DNA of 64,000 nt from NCBI GenBank assembly GCA_029553375.1, contig JAKPCH010000096.1, forward strand, positions 111,382 through 175,381, read 5' to 3'. This document shows, one piece after another, positions 46,521 to 55,180 of this stretch. A model generated the notes under the pieces. That model ran no database searches. It was not told the origin of the DNA and saw nothing but the letters and a program-made list of their open reading frames with translations. Source of the DNA: Deltaproteobacteria bacterium (GTDB lineage Bacteria > Desulfobacterota > Syntrophia > Syntrophales > UBA8958). The position numbers and the translations under genes were made by a program. The stretch's first letter is position 1. Every line of letters starts with the position of its first letter.

Positions 46521-46549
46521 TCCATACAGAAGTAGTGCGCAATTGTCAA
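46521..46549 (-). promoter_or_regulatory. Candidate sigma-70 promoter for atpE
   Basis: On the minus strand TTGACA (46549-46544), a 17-bp spacer and TATGGA (46526-46521) form a good promoter. The leader to the atpE ATG is about 130 nt, with no clear structure seen. Confidence 0.6.
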
Positions 46550-46567
46550 GGGAAAAAGACGTCCCGA

Positions 46568-46596
46568 TTGACAAGTCTGGTGAAATATCATAGAAG
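46568..46596 (+). promoter_or_regulatory. Candidate sigma-70 promoter for ahbB-hemL, possibly leaderless
   Basis: TTGACA (46568-46573), a 17-bp spacer and TAGAAG (46591-46596) lie back to back with the atpE promoter, 18 bp apart. The expected start point coincides with the ahbB ATG at 46603, and no Shine-Dalgarno is visible. Confidence 0.55.
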
Positions 46597-46602
46597 CCGC
46601 CC

Positions 46603-47079
46603 ATGTCGCCGATGCTGACGGAGGAGGAAAAAGGGGTGATACGGGCCCTCCAGGGGGATGTGCCCCTCGTCGAGGGGCCCTTTCGGGAGATCGGCCTTCG
46701 CCTCGGCATGGCACAGGAGCGGGTCATGACCGTGATCGCCGGGCTGATTGAACGGGGCGTGATCCGGCGCGTGGGTGCCGTCGTCCGTCACGGGCGGGTC
46801 GGTTACGGGACGAACGCCATGGTCCTGTGGGCGGTCCCCCCCGAGCGGTGCCGCGCCGTCGGGGAGAGGCTCGCCGCCTTTTCCGCCGTTTCCCACTGCT
46901 ACCTCAGGGAACCTTACCTGGAGGGACGCTACAACATCTACACCATGATCCACCACCGGGGCACGGAGGAGGACTGCGCGGCCCTCATCGACGAGATGGC
47001 CAAAGAGGTGGGGATCGAGGACCGTCTCGTCCTTTACAGCGAGAGGGAATACAAAAAGACGAGCATGGAATACCTATGA
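46603..47079 (+). CDS. ahbB: Siroheme decarboxylase subunit AhbB (AsnC/Lrp-like fold)
   Basis: AhbA and AhbB together decarboxylate siroheme to 12,18-didecarboxysiroheme in the siroheme-dependent heme pathway of sulfate reducers and archaea. The 158-residue product has a winged-helix start ([19 protein letters not shown]), [38 protein letters not shown] and the C-terminal [11 protein letters not shown], closest to AhbB. AhbA is not in this window. The gene overlaps hemL by ATGA. It is a metabolic enzyme and not a transcription factor despite the fold. Confidence 0.86.
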   Translation: MSPMLTEEEKGVIRALQGDVPLVEGPFREIGLRLGMAQERVMTVIAGLIERGVIRRVGAVVRHGRVGYGTNAMVLWAVPPERCRAVGERLAAFSAVSHCYLREPYLEGRYNIYTMIHHRGTEEDCAALIDEMAKEVGIEDRLVLYSEREYKKTSMEYL

Positions 47080-48371
47080 CGGAGACCTTATCGGAGCGTT
47101 TGTTCTCGGAGGCCAAGAATCTCATCCCCGGCGGGGTGAACAGCCCCGTCCGGGCCTTCGGCGCCGTGGGCGGCAACCCCGTCTTCATCGCGGGCGGCCG
47201 GGGTTCGAGGATCTACGATGTCGACGGCCGGGAATACGTCGACTACATCCTCTCCTGGGGACCCCTGATCCTGGGCCACGGCCACCCCGCCGTCCAGGGG
47301 GCCCTGACGGAACAGGTCTCCCGGGGCGTGACCTTCGGCGCCCCCACGGCCCTCGAAGTGGACCTGGCCCGTCTCGTCCTCGACGCCTTCCCCGCCATGG
47401 ATAAGGTCCGGTTCGTCAATTCCGGGACGGAGGCCGTCATGACGGCCCTCCGCCTGGCGAGGGCCTACACGAAGAGGGACGTCATCGTCAAATTCGAGGG
47501 CTGTTATCACGGCCACGGGGACTCCCTCCTGGCCAAGGCCGGCTCCGGCATCGCCACCTACGGGATCCCCGGCAGCCCCGGCGTTCCCGCCCCCCTCGCC
47601 GCCCTGACCATCACGGTCCCCTACAACGACCTCGGGGCCTGCGAGGCGTTCCTGAAGGCCCGGGGGGAAGAGGTCGCCGCCGTAATCGTGGAACCCGTGG
47701 CGGGCAACATGGGCGTCGTGCCCCCGGCGAAGGGTTTCCTCCAGGGACTGAGGGAACTCTGCACCCGCCACGGCATCGTCCTCATCTTCGACGAGGTGAT
47801 CACGGGCTTCCGCCTCACCTACGGGGGCTATCAGGGTCTCGTGGGGGTCGAGCCCGACCTGACCTGCCTCGGGAAGATCATCGGGGGGGGTCTGCCCGTC
47901 GGTGCCTTCGGCGGGAAGGAGAAGATCATGGACCTCTTGGCCCCCACCGGACCCGTCTACCAGGCGGGGACCCTCTCGGGCAACCCCCTGGCCATGGCGG
48001 CGGGGATCGCCACCCTGAGCGTCCTCAAGGACAACGCACCCTTTTACGAGGTCCTGGACCGGGCGGCCTTCAGCCTGTGCACGGACATAGAGGCCGTCTT
48101 CGCCGAGACGGGCGTCCCCGTCGTCATCAACCGCGTGGGCTCCATGTTCACGCCCTTTTTCACCTCGGGGAGGGTGAATGACTACGGCGACGCCGCCCGC
48201 AGCGACACGGCCGCCTTCGCCCGCCTCTTCAAGAGACTCCTGGAGAGGGGGGTGATGGCCCCACCCTCCCAGTTCGAGGCCTGGTTCCTCTCCTTCGCCC
48301 ACACCGCCGAGGATCGTGACCGGACCATCGAGGCCCTAAGGGGTTTCGACCCCTATGGGGATAGGTCCTGA
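47076..48371 (+). CDS. hemL: Glutamate-1-semialdehyde 2,1-aminomutase
   Basis: HemL makes 5-aminolevulinate from glutamate-1-semialdehyde, the C5 route to tetrapyrroles. The 431-residue PLP enzyme has [52 protein letters not shown] and [11 protein letters not shown]. The PLP-lysine is in [17 protein letters not shown] (about residue 267). The start at 47076 overlaps ahbB, and a longer open frame upstream is in a shadow of ahbB. The pair supplies 5-aminolevulinate and a step of the siroheme-dependent heme pathway. Confidence 0.95.
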   Translation: MTETLSERLFSEAKNLIPGGVNSPVRAFGAVGGNPVFIAGGRGSRIYDVDGREYVDYILSWGPLILGHGHPAVQGALTEQVSRGVTFGAPTALEVDLARLVLDAFPAMDKVRFVNSGTEAVMTALRLARAYTKRDVIVKFEGCYHGHGDSLLAKAGSGIATYGIPGSPGVPAPLAALTITVPYNDLGACEAFLKARGEEVAAVIVEPVAGNMGVVPPAKGFLQGLRELCTRHGIVLIFDEVITGFRLTYGGYQGLVGVEPDLTCLGKIIGGGLPVGAFGGKEKIMDLLAPTGPVYQAGTLSGNPLAMAAGIATLSVLKDNAPFYEVLDRAAFSLCTDIEAVFAETGVPVVINRVGSMFTPFFTSGRVNDYGDAARSDTAAFARLFKRLLERGVMAPPSQFEAWFLSFAHTAEDRDRTIEALRGFDPYGDRS

Positions 48372-48372
48372 G

Positions 48373-49401
48373 ATGGAGGGGCCCTTCCTAGTCACTGGCG
48401 CCGCCGGTTTCATAGGCTTTCACCTCTGCCGGCGCCTCCTGGATAATGGTCGCGCCGTCACGGGCGTGGACAACCTCAACGACTACTACGACGTCCGCCT
48501 CAAGGAGGACCGTCTGGCCATCCTGGCGAAGCACGAGGGATTCATCTTTCATCGCCTCGACATCGCCGACCGCCGGGCCATGGACGACCTCTTCGCCCGG
48601 GAGAGACCGGCGTGGGTCATCCACCTCGCCGCCCAGGCGGGGGTCCGCTACTCCCTCGTCAACCCCTACGCCTACCTGGAGAGCAACCTCGCCGGTTTCC
48701 TCAACATCCTGGAGGGGTGCCACCGCCAGAAGGTGAGGCACCTCGTCTTCGCCTCCTCCAGCTCCGTTTACGGCGCCAACACCCGCATGCCCTTCTCGTG
48801 CCGGGACAACGTGGATCACCCCGTGAGCCTCTACGCCGCCACGAAGAAGGCCAATGAGCTCATGGCCCACACCTACGCGGCCCTCTACGGCATCCCCTCC
48901 ACGGGCCTGAGATTCTTTACCGTCTACGGACCCTGGGGCCGGCCGGACATGGCCCTGTTCCTCTTCACGAAGGCCATCCTGGAGGGACGCCCCATCGATA
49001 TCTACAACTACGGCAACATGAGGCGCGACTTCACCTATATCGACGACATCGTCGAGGGGGTCTTGAGGGTGACCGCCCGTCCCCCCGCCGGCGATCCTTC
49101 CTGGTCGGGGGACGAGCCCGACCCGGCTAGGAGTTTCGCCCCCTACCGCCTCTTCAACATCGGCAACTCCTCCCCCGTGGGCCTCATGGACTTCATCGCC
49201 GCCCTGGAGAGGAGCCTGGGCCGGGAGGCGAAGAAGAACTTCCTGCCCCTCCAGGCGGGAGATGTACCGGCCACCTACGCCGACGTGTCCGATCTCTGGG
49301 AAGAGGTGGGCTTCCGCCCGGCCACCCCCGTGGAGGAGGGCATCCGCCGTTTCGTCGCCTGGTACCTCGATTACTACAAAATCGGGGGACACAATACTTA
49401 A
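48373..49401 (+). CDS. NAD-dependent epimerase (UDP-glucuronate 4-epimerase-like)
   Basis: This 342-residue extended short-chain dehydrogenase has the NAD motif FLVTGAAGFIGFHLCRRLL (residues 5-23), VTGVDNLNDYYDVRLK, the SSSSVYGAN motif, the YAATKKANE catalytic Tyr-x3-Lys, and GLRFFTVYGPWGRPDMA. It is closest to UDP-glucuronate 4-epimerases. The ATG at 48373 is close behind the hemL stop; an in-frame ATG at 48355 overlaps hemL. Its last codons IGGHNT and stop are supplied by repeat element A. It belongs to sugar-nucleotide metabolism. Confidence 0.87.
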   Translation: MEGPFLVTGAAGFIGFHLCRRLLDNGRAVTGVDNLNDYYDVRLKEDRLAILAKHEGFIFHRLDIADRRAMDDLFARERPAWVIHLAAQAGVRYSLVNPYAYLESNLAGFLNILEGCHRQKVRHLVFASSSSVYGANTRMPFSCRDNVDHPVSLYAATKKANELMAHTYAALYGIPSTGLRFFTVYGPWGRPDMALFLFTKAILEGRPIDIYNYGNMRRDFTYIDDIVEGVLRVTARPPAGDPSWSGDEPDPARSFAPYRLFNIGNSSPVGLMDFIAALERSLGREAKKNFLPLQAGDVPATYADVSDLWEEVGFRPATPVEEGIRRFVAWYLDYYKIGGHNT

Positions 49402-49468
49402 TTCATAAATAACTGAAACTATTGCGAATAATTTTGACGATCCGGGGTTATCGTGTCCCCCTATTTCG
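49379..49468. repeat. Inverted-repeat element A of a dispersed family
   Basis: This roughly 90-bp element starts with AAATCGGGGGACACAATACT (49379-49398; the arm runs to 49404) and ends, as the reverse complement, with the related arm 49448-49468 (GGGGGACACGATA). The first arm includes the epimerase stop codon. The arms bracket an AT-rich centre. It has no coding capacity. Confidence 0.8.
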
Positions 49469-49500
49469 CTAGGCACCAGCCCATGGGTGCCAAATTATAG

Positions 49501-49529
49501 TTGACTTCACCCCGGGTACGTGTTAAGAG
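49501..49529 (+). promoter_or_regulatory. Candidate promoter for atpZ-atpI-atpB
   Basis: TTGACT (49501-49506), a 17-bp spacer and TAAGAG (49524-49529) lie just upstream of atpZ. Transcription would start near 49536, so the message would be almost leaderless for the ATG at 49540 and the AAGAGG would be in the -10 box. Confidence 0.35.
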
Positions 49530-49539
49530 GCCCCGCGCC

Positions 49540-49824
49540 ATGGACAAGGAATCCAAGAAGGCCATGACCCAGATGGCGTACGCGAGCAGCATCGGCATCG
49601 CCATGGTGCTCGCCATCTTCGGGGGCCTCTACCTTGGCTACTGGGTGGACAAACATTACGGTACGACGCCCTTCTTCACCTTTCTCTTTCTCCTCATGGG
49701 CGTCGTCGCCGGCTTTCGCAACCTCTATGTGTTGATCAAGAAATACTTCAAGGATGAAAAGACCGTCATCAGATCCCTCAAAACCGAACCCCATCGCAAA
49801 AGACCCGCTCCAGCAAAGGCTTGA
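49540..49824 (+). CDS. atpZ: AtpZ/AtpI-like F1Fo-associated membrane protein
   Basis: This 94-residue protein has two transmembrane helices (about residues 15-38 and 43-65) with GLYLGYWVDKHYGTTPF and VAGFRNLYVLIKKY, matching the F0F1-ATPase-associated AtpZ family. Such proteins are thought to aid assembly or Mg2+ or Ca2+ handling of the ATP synthase. The ATG at 49540 is favoured. Its end overlaps the next gene by about 71 bp. Confidence 0.84.
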   Translation: MDKESKKAMTQMAYASSIGIAMVLAIFGGLYLGYWVDKHYGTTPFFTFLFLLMGVVAGFRNLYVLIKKYFKDEKTVIRSLKTEPHRKRPAPAKA

Positions 49825-50179
49825 GGTGATCCTCTGGGTCTCTTTCGCCGTTTTGACCCTCGTCAGCGCCCTTCTCGCCTCGGCGCGCTTCACCCTCGGC
49901 GTGGCCCTGGGAGGGGCGATCAGCATCGTGAACTACTACTGGTTGAACCACGACCTGAGAAAGGTCTTCCGTTCCCTCAACGACCGGGCCCGGGGCCGGA
50001 TCATGTTGAAGTACTACATCCGTTTCGCCGTCACGGCGGTCGTGCTGTACTTCATCATATCCCGGGAGATCGCCGACATCTTCGGTCTCCTGATCGGTCT
50101 TTCCCTCGTGATCGTGAACATGGTCCTGACCGCCGTCATGACCCTGACAAAAAAAAACAGCATCGAGGAGGTTAACTGA
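49754..50179 (+). CDS. atpI: ATP synthase subunit I-like protein
   Basis: This about 141-residue protein has four hydrophobic segments and the AtpI pattern (LGVALGGAISIVNYYWLNHDL, then LLIGLSLVIVNMVLTAVMTL). The first 24 residues overlap atpZ in another frame; a GTG at 49826, just after the atpZ stop, would avoid the overlap and begin at the first helix. AtpI assists assembly of the c ring. It lies 3 bp before atpB. Confidence 0.78.
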   Translation: MKRPSSDPSKPNPIAKDPLQQRLEVILWVSFAVLTLVSALLASARFTLGVALGGAISIVNYYWLNHDLRKVFRSLNDRARGRIMLKYYIRFAVTAVVLYFIISREIADIFGLLIGLSLVIVNMVLTAVMTLTKKNSIEEVN

Positions 50180-50182
50180 AGC

Positions 50183-50836
50183 ATGCACTCCCTGTCCTTT
50201 TTAGGCCATGTAGGCGTCCCGTCGCAGGTGGCCTACATGTGGCTCGTCATGGCCATCCTGGCCGTCTGTTCCTTCCTCGCCACCAGGAGACTCCAGATGG
50301 CCCCCAGCGGTTTCCAGAACTTCATGGAGGTCATCGTGGAGGCCTTCCACAACCTCCTCATCGACACCATGGGTCCCGAGGGGAAACGCTTCTTCCCCCT
50401 CATCGCCACCCTGGGCCTCTTCATCCTCACGTCCAACCTCCTGGGCCTCATCCCCGGGTTCGAATCGCCGACGGCTAACCTCAACACCAACGCCGCCATG
50501 GCCCTGGTGGTCTTCGTCCTCACCCACATCGTCGGCGTCCAGGTCCACGGCGTCAAGTACATCAAGCAGTTCCTGGGTCCCATCTGGTGGCTCACCCCCC
50601 TCATGCTCCCCATCGAGATCGTCAGCCACCTGTCCCGGCCCATCTCCCTCTCCGTCCGGTTGTTCGGCAACATCGAGGGCGGTCACATCGTCCTGGCCGT
50701 TCTCTTCCTCCTCGTCCCCCTCCTGGTGCCCCTGCCCATCCTGGTCCTCAAGCTCCTCATCAGCTTTATCCAGACCCTCGTCTTCATGCTCCTGTCCATG
50801 ATGTACATCGCCGGGGCGATGGAGGAGCACCACTGA
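50183..50836 (+). CDS. atpB: ATP synthase a subunit
   Basis: This stator channel subunit forms the half-channels for ion flow against the c ring. The 217-residue product has several transmembrane helices and the conserved arginine in [17 protein letters not shown] (about residues 150-166), with [18 protein letters not shown] and [15 protein letters not shown]. The length is short but complete. The catalytic F1 genes, the b subunit and atpE are not adjacent; atpE is 3.8 kb away on the opposite strand. Confidence 0.93.
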   Translation: MHSLSFLGHVGVPSQVAYMWLVMAILAVCSFLATRRLQMAPSGFQNFMEVIVEAFHNLLIDTMGPEGKRFFPLIATLGLFILTSNLLGLIPGFESPTANLNTNAAMALVVFVLTHIVGVQVHGVKYIKQFLGPIWWLTPLMLPIEIVSHLSRPISLSVRLFGNIEGGHIVLAVLFLLVPLLVPLPILVLKLLISFIQTLVFMLLSMMYIAGAMEEHH

Positions 50837-50868
50837 TTTGATCTTTTAGGGATTGGGAAGAGAGAAGG

Positions 50869-50903
50869 ATCCCCGGTCACGGCCCGTGATCGGGGATTTT
50901 TTT
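50869..50903 (+). terminator. Rho-independent terminator of atpB
   Basis: ATCCCCGGTCAC (50869-50880), loop GGCCC and GTGATCGGGGAT (50886-50897) form a 12-bp stem with one G-T pair, followed by a run of six to seven Ts. It works on the plus strand and overlaps the end of the convergent nfnB. Confidence 0.85.
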
Positions 50904-52314
50904 ACGAGCCGAGTTTCTTGTGGATGGCCGCGGCGGCCTTGCGGCCCGCCCCCATGGCGAGGATGACCGTCGCGGAACCGGTGACGATGTCGCCGCCGGC
51001 GTAGACGTTTTCGCGGGTCGTCCGGCCCCATTCGTCGAGGGTGACGATGTAGCCGCGGCGGTTCGTCTCCAGGCCGGGGGTCGTGGCGGGCACGATGGGG
51101 TTCGCCATGGTCCCCACGGCGACGACGACGGTGTCGACATCGATGACGAACTCCGACCCGGGGACGGGTATGGGGCTGCGGCGTCCCGAGGCGTCGGGCT
51201 CGCCCAGCTCCATGCGGATGCACCTTACTCCCCGCACCCAGCCCCCGTCGTCTCCCAGGTACTCCACGGGATTGGTGAGGAGGAGGAACTTGACCCCCTC
51301 CTCCCGGGCGTGGTGGACTTCCTCGATCCGGGCGGGCATCTCCTTTTCACTGCGGCGGTAGATGATGTAGGCGTTCTGAGCCCCGAGGCGCAGGGCCGTG
51401 CGGACGGCGTCCATGGCCACGTTGCCCCCGCCGACGACGGCGACGTTACGCCCCCGGATGATGGGGGTGTCGTACTCGGGGAACCGGTAGGCCTTCATGA
51501 GATTCGACCGGGTCAGGTACTCGTTGGCGGAGTAGATGCCGCTGAGGTTCTCTCCGGGGATGTTCATGAAGACCGGCGCCCCGGCCCCGACGGCGACGTA
51601 GACGGCATGGAAACCCTCGGCGAAGAGGTCGTCCACCGTCTTGAGGCGCCCGATGACGGTGTTGAGGACGATCTTGACGCCGAGCTTCTCCAGGTAGGCC
51701 ACCTCCGCCTCGACGATGGCCTTGGGGAGGCGGAACTCGGGGATCCCGTAGATGAGGACCCCCCCGGCCTTGTGGAGGGCCTCGAAGACCGTGACCTCGT
51801 AGCCGAGCTTGGCCAGGTCGCCGGCGATGGTGAGGCCCGAGGGACCCGCCCCGATGACGGCCACCCGTTTACCGTTCGGGGGGGCGACGGGAGGGACGGA
51901 GACCTCACCCCGGGCGCGTTCGTAGTCGGCGGCGAAACGCTCCAGCCTCCCGATGGCCACGGGCTCGCCCTTCTTGCCCAGGACGCACTCCTTCTCGCAC
52001 TGGTCCTCCTGGGGACAGACGCGCCCGCATACGGCGGGGAGGCTGTTGGTCTCCTTCAGGGTGCGGGCGGCGGCGAGGAAGTCGCCGGCGGCGATCTCCC
52101 GGATGAACTTCGGGATCTGGACCTCGACGGGGCACCCGGCGATGCACCCCGGCTTCTTGCACTGGATGCACCGCCTCGCCTCCTTGACGGCCGTCTCGGG
52201 ACTGTAGCCCAGGGGCACCTCGTCGAAGTTCTTGATCCGCCGGGCCGGGTCCTGCTCCGGCATGGCCTGGCGGGGGATCTTCTCCTTCTTCTCCTGCTTA
52301 CGCTCAGTTTCCAT
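50902..52314 (-). CDS. nfnB: NADPH-binding flavoprotein NfnB (GltD-like)
   Basis: This 470-residue iron-sulfur flavoprotein is the large subunit of an NfnAB-type NADH-dependent ferredoxin:NADP+ oxidoreductase, also called sulfide dehydrogenase alpha. It starts with a double [4Fe-4S] domain (CIQCKKPGCIAGCPV and CGRVCPQEDQCEKEC, about residues 48-110), then FAD (AVIGAGPSGLTIAGDLA, about 150) and NADPH (VAVVGGGNVAMDAVRTAL, about 290) folds. It overlaps nfnA by 11 bp. Its NAD(P)H module is very like the one inside the giant HdrA nearby. Confidence 0.88.
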   Translation of the reverse strand: METERKQEKKEKIPRQAMPEQDPARRIKNFDEVPLGYSPETAVKEARRCIQCKKPGCIAGCPVEVQIPKFIREIAAGDFLAAARTLKETNSLPAVCGRVCPQEDQCEKECVLGKKGEPVAIGRLERFAADYERARGEVSVPPVAPPNGKRVAVIGAGPSGLTIAGDLAKLGYEVTVFEALHKAGGVLIYGIPEFRLPKAIVEAEVAYLEKLGVKIVLNTVIGRLKTVDDLFAEGFHAVYVAVGAGAPVFMNIPGENLSGIYSANEYLTRSNLMKAYRFPEYDTPIIRGRNVAVVGGGNVAMDAVRTALRLGAQNAYIIYRRSEKEMPARIEEVHHAREEGVKFLLLTNPVEYLGDDGGWVRGVRCIRMELGEPDASGRRSPIPVPGSEFVIDVDTVVVAVGTMANPIVPATTPGLETNRRGYIVTLDEWGRTTRENVYAGGDIVTGSATVILAMGAGRKAAAAIHKKLGS

Positions 52315-53152
52315 GCCAGCCGCACCGGTGCCTTTCGTAGGCCTCGGCCTCCTGTTCGCAGTACATCCGCAGGCGCTTGGTCAACAGGTCGAAATCCACT
52401 TCGTGGCCGTCGAATTCCGGGCCGTCCACGCAGGCGAAGCGTGTCCGCCCCCCCACGGACACCCGGCAGGCCCCGCACATCCCCGTGGCGTCCACCATGA
52501 TGGGATTGAGGCTGACGATGGTGGGGATCCCCGCGGGTCTCGTCACCTCGGCGACGACCTTCATCATGGGTACGGGACCGATGGCGAAGACCCGGTCGAT
52601 CCTCTCCCCGGAGGCGATGAGGTCCTCCAGGACGACGCTCACGAAGCCGTGGAACCCGTAGGAGCCGTCGTCGGTGCAGACGATGAGGCGGTCGCTCACG
52701 GCGGCCATTTCATCCTCGAGGATGACCAGGTCCTTCGTCCGGGCGCCGATGATGGAGACGACCTCGTTTCCCGCCTCCTTGAGGGCCTTCGTGATGGGGT
52801 AGATGACCCCCACCCCCACGCCGCCGCCTACGCAGACGACACGGCCGAAGTTCTCGATCTCCGTGGGTCTCCCCAGGGGCCCCTGGACCACCTCGAAGGC
52901 GTCCCCCACGCCCATCTCCTCGGCCATCCGGGCCGTCGTCTTCCCCACCACCTGAAAGATGATGGTGATCGTGCCGGCCTCGGCGTCGCTGTCCACAATG
53001 GTGAGGGGGATGCGCTCCCCCTTCTCGTCGATCTTCAAGACGACGAACTGGCCCGCCCGACGCCTCTTGGCGATCTCCGGCGCCCGGATCTCCATCCGGA
53101 CGACCGTCTCGGAGAGGTTCTGCTTTTGGGTGATGACGTAATTCGGGGACAC
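52304..53152 (-). CDS. nfnA: Ferredoxin-NADP+ reductase subunit alpha NfnA
   Basis: This 282-residue protein has an FAD-binding domain (RRRAGQFVVLKIDEKGERIPLTI about residues 29-52; shown only in part as GQFVVLKIDEKGERIPLTI), an NAD(H)-binding CVGGGVGVGVIYPI strand and a C-terminal [2Fe-2S] cysteine set MCGACRVSVGGRTRFACVDG. These are features of NfnA, which pairs with NfnB for flavin-based bifurcation between NADH, NADPH and ferredoxin. The GTG start lies inside repeat element B, whose sequence supplies MSPN; a downstream start is possible. Confidence 0.86.
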   Translation of the reverse strand: MSPNYVITQKQNLSETVVRMEIRAPEIAKRRRAGQFVVLKIDEKGERIPLTIVDSDAEAGTITIIFQVVGKTTARMAEEMGVGDAFEVVQGPLGRPTEIENFGRVVCVGGGVGVGVIYPITKALKEAGNEVVSIIGARTKDLVILEDEMAAVSDRLIVCTDDGSYGFHGFVSVVLEDLIASGERIDRVFAIGPVPMMKVVAEVTRPAGIPTIVSLNPIMVDATGMCGACRVSVGGRTRFACVDGPEFDGHEVDFDLLTKRLRMYCEQEAEAYERHRCGWHGN

Positions 53153-53226
53153 GATACCTATTTTTGGCCGAAATTTTCCCTAATGATTACACGCCCTACC
53201 GAATTAAGTATTGTGTCCCCCGATTT
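53140..53226. repeat. Inverted-repeat element B
   Basis: An 87-bp element: arm AATTCGGGGACACGATACCT (53140-53159, continuing to 53165) faces arm GAATTAAGTATTGTGTCCCC (53201-53220, continuing to 53226). It fills the gap between the FlxA-like gene stop and the nfnA start, which lies inside it. The second arm is identical to that of element D. Confidence 0.85.
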
Positions 53227-54064
53227 AGAAGTCGCGGGTGAGCTTGTCGAGCTCGGCGAAGGTGAAGACGGGCCCGTCCTTGCAGACGTACTTGCTGCCG
53301 ACGTTGCAGCGCCCGCACTTGCCGATGCCGCACTTCATCCGCATCTCCAGGGAGGTGATGATGTTCTCCTTCGAGAATCCCAGATCGAAGAAGACAGGCA
53401 GGGTGAAACGGATCATGATGGGGGGGCCGCAGATGACCGTCACGGCGTTCTCCGGGCTCGGGGCCACCTCCTTGCAGACCGTGGGGACGAATCCCTCCCG
53501 GCCCGTCCAGGTCGCGTCGCCCTTGTCGACGGTGACGTTCATCTCGATGTCGCCCCGCTCGGCCCAGGCCTTGAGCTCGTCCTTGTAGATGAGGAGCCCC
53601 GGGTTCCTCGCCCCGTAGACAACCGTGATCTTGCCGAAGCGCTTACGGTTGTCCTCGTAGATCATGTAATTTATCAGTGACCTCAGGGTCGTGAAGGCAA
53701 ACCCCCCGCCGACGACGACGACGTTCTTACCCTCCAGGTACTCGATGGGCCACGAGTTCCCCAGGGGGCCCCGGATCCCCATCCTCGTCCCCTCCTCCAT
53801 CTCGTGGAGGGCCGTCGTGACCACCCCGGCCTTCTGGACCGTGAACTCCACATAACCCTTCTGGGTGGGCGACGAGGCGATGCCGATGGGGGACTCCCCC
53901 TTGCCGTAAACGCAGAGCTCGGCGAACTGGCCCGGGGTGTATTTGAACTTCTCCTCGTCCTCCTTGTTGACGAAGGCCAGGCGGAAGGTCTTGATGTCCT
54001 TCGTGTCCACCTCCGTCACGATCTTTATGACTTCCACGGGGTAGGGTATGTAGGGGTTTTGCAT
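53225..54064 (-). CDS. FlxA/HydG-like FAD/NAD(P)-binding reductase subunit
   Basis: This about 279-residue protein has an FAD-binding ferredoxin-reductase-type domain (YTPGQFAELCVYGKGESPIGI, here cited as YTPGQFAEL, about residue 45) and an NAD-binding fold (VVVVGGGFAFTTLRSLINY). The C-terminal CGIGKCGRCNVGSKYVCKDGP carries the [2Fe-2S] motif of the AsrB/HydG family. It matches FlxA of the FlxABCD-HdrABC complex, the NADH-oxidising subunit. An ATG at 54064 fits the GAGGAG spacing better than the first ATG at 54070. Its stop abuts repeat B. Confidence 0.82.
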   Translation of the reverse strand: MQNPYIPYPVEVIKIVTEVDTKDIKTFRLAFVNKEDEEKFKYTPGQFAELCVYGKGESPIGIASSPTQKGYVEFTVQKAGVVTTALHEMEEGTRMGIRGPLGNSWPIEYLEGKNVVVVGGGFAFTTLRSLINYMIYEDNRKRFGKITVVYGARNPGLLIYKDELKAWAERGDIEMNVTVDKGDATWTGREGFVPTVCKEVAPSPENAVTVICGPPIMIRFTLPVFFDLGFSKENIITSLEMRMKCGIGKCGRCNVGSKYVCKDGPVFTFAELDKLTRDF

Positions 54065-54079
54065 CTTCATCTCCTCGTT

Positions 54080-54103
54080 AGGGGGACATATTACCTATTT
54101 CTT
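54080..54103. repeat. Half inverted-repeat element C
   Basis: GGGGGACATATTACCTATTTCT lies between the FlxB-like stop and the FlxA-like start. It matches one arm of elements B and D (GGGGACACGATACCTATTTTT) with changes. The matching partner arm is missing. Confidence 0.6.
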
Positions 54104-54127
54104 CCCACGTCCATGCCTGACGGGGGT

Positions 54128-55153
54128 TCACGCCAGCTCCATGGCCTCCGCCACGATCTTGCGGATGTCGATGTTGACGGGGCACGACTGGACGCAGCGG
54201 CCGCAGCCCACGCAGGCGATGGCCCCGAAATTCTCGGGGTAGTAGCTGAACTTGTGCATGACCCGCTGGCGCCACCGCTCCTTCTGGGTGGGGCGGGGGT
54301 TGTGGCCCGAGGTCTCCTTCGTGAAGAGGGGGAACATGCAGGAGTCCCAGTTCCTCAGGCGCCGACCGTCGTCGTACTTCATCTCGTCGCTGATGTCGAA
54401 GCAGTGGCACGTCGGGCAGAGGAAGGTGCAGGTCCCGCAGGCCAGGCACTTCTTGTGGATCCCGTCCCAGAAGGGGCTGTTGAAGTTTCGATCCAGCTTC
54501 TCCTTCACCTCGTGGGTGGCGATCTTCCAGGTGAGGGCCGCCTCGGCGGCGGCGGCGACGGCGGCCTTCTTCTCTTCGGAGGCGGCGTCGGCCTTCTGGT
54601 CCCCGAAGTACTTCAGGAGCTTCTCACCCTTGGGGGTAACGAACTCGACGAGAAACACATCGCCGATGTCGGTGATCAGGACGTCCGCCCCCTTGTCGTC
54701 CACGGGGTGACCCCCCACGGAGGTGCAGAAGCACTCCCTGTAGGGCGGCTTGGCGCAGGCCAAGGAGACGACGGTGGTCCTGTTCCTTTTCTCTATGTAG
54801 TAGGGGTCCTTGTACTTCTCCTGGTCGAAGAGCATGTCGAGAAGGACGAAGCTGCGGGCGTCGCAGGGCCGCGCCCCCATGAGGACGCCGTCCCTGGCGA
54901 ACAGCTCCTCCGCCGTGAACTCGACGCCCTTGGGGGTCCTCGTGTAGCGGAGCATCACCTCCGAACGGGGGAAGAAGAAGTTTTTCGGGGCGTTCTTGCT
55001 GTTCTGGTAGGTGAAGAGGGGTTCCTCGCCCTTCTCCAGGACCTTGAACAGGACGTTCTCCTCCACCCTCACGGGGGCGTAGACGGTGACGTCCTCGGCG
55101 ATCCGCTTTGCGATCCCCGCCAGAGCCTCTTTCTTGATCAACCGTTTTTCCAT
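54128..55153 (-). CDS. FlxB/HydB-like iron-sulfur subunit (AsrA family)
   Basis: This 341-residue protein carries an N-terminal AsrA/HydB-like region (FFFPRSEVMLRYTRTPKGVEF, KPPYRECFCTSVGGHPVDDKGADVLITD, here only partly cited) and two C-terminal [4Fe-4S] motifs (CLACGTCTFLCPTCHC and CVGCGRCVQSCPV). The pattern matches FlxB, which passes electrons within Flx-Hdr complexes. The ATG at 55153 sits 4-5 nt after GAAGGA; a GTG four codons upstream is an alternative. It lies between HdrB and FlxA-like genes. Confidence 0.8.
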   Translation of the reverse strand: MEKRLIKKEALAGIAKRIAEDVTVYAPVRVEENVLFKVLEKGEEPLFTYQNSKNAPKNFFFPRSEVMLRYTRTPKGVEFTAEELFARDGVLMGARPCDARSFVLLDMLFDQEKYKDPYYIEKRNRTTVVSLACAKPPYRECFCTSVGGHPVDDKGADVLITDIGDVFLVEFVTPKGEKLLKYFGDQKADAASEEKKAAVAAAAEAALTWKIATHEVKEKLDRNFNSPFWDGIHKKCLACGTCTFLCPTCHCFDISDEMKYDDGRRLRNWDSCMFPLFTKETSGHNPRPTQKERWRQRVMHKFSYYPENFGAIACVGCGRCVQSCPVNIDIRKIVAEAMELA

Positions 55154-55180
55154 AGCGTCCTTCACCGCTTCTGAGATGGG

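Noticed and set aside
46603-47079. AsnC/Lrp-type transcription regulator
   Set aside because: The fold fits, but the sequence blocks and hemL neighbour match the siroheme decarboxylase AhbB.
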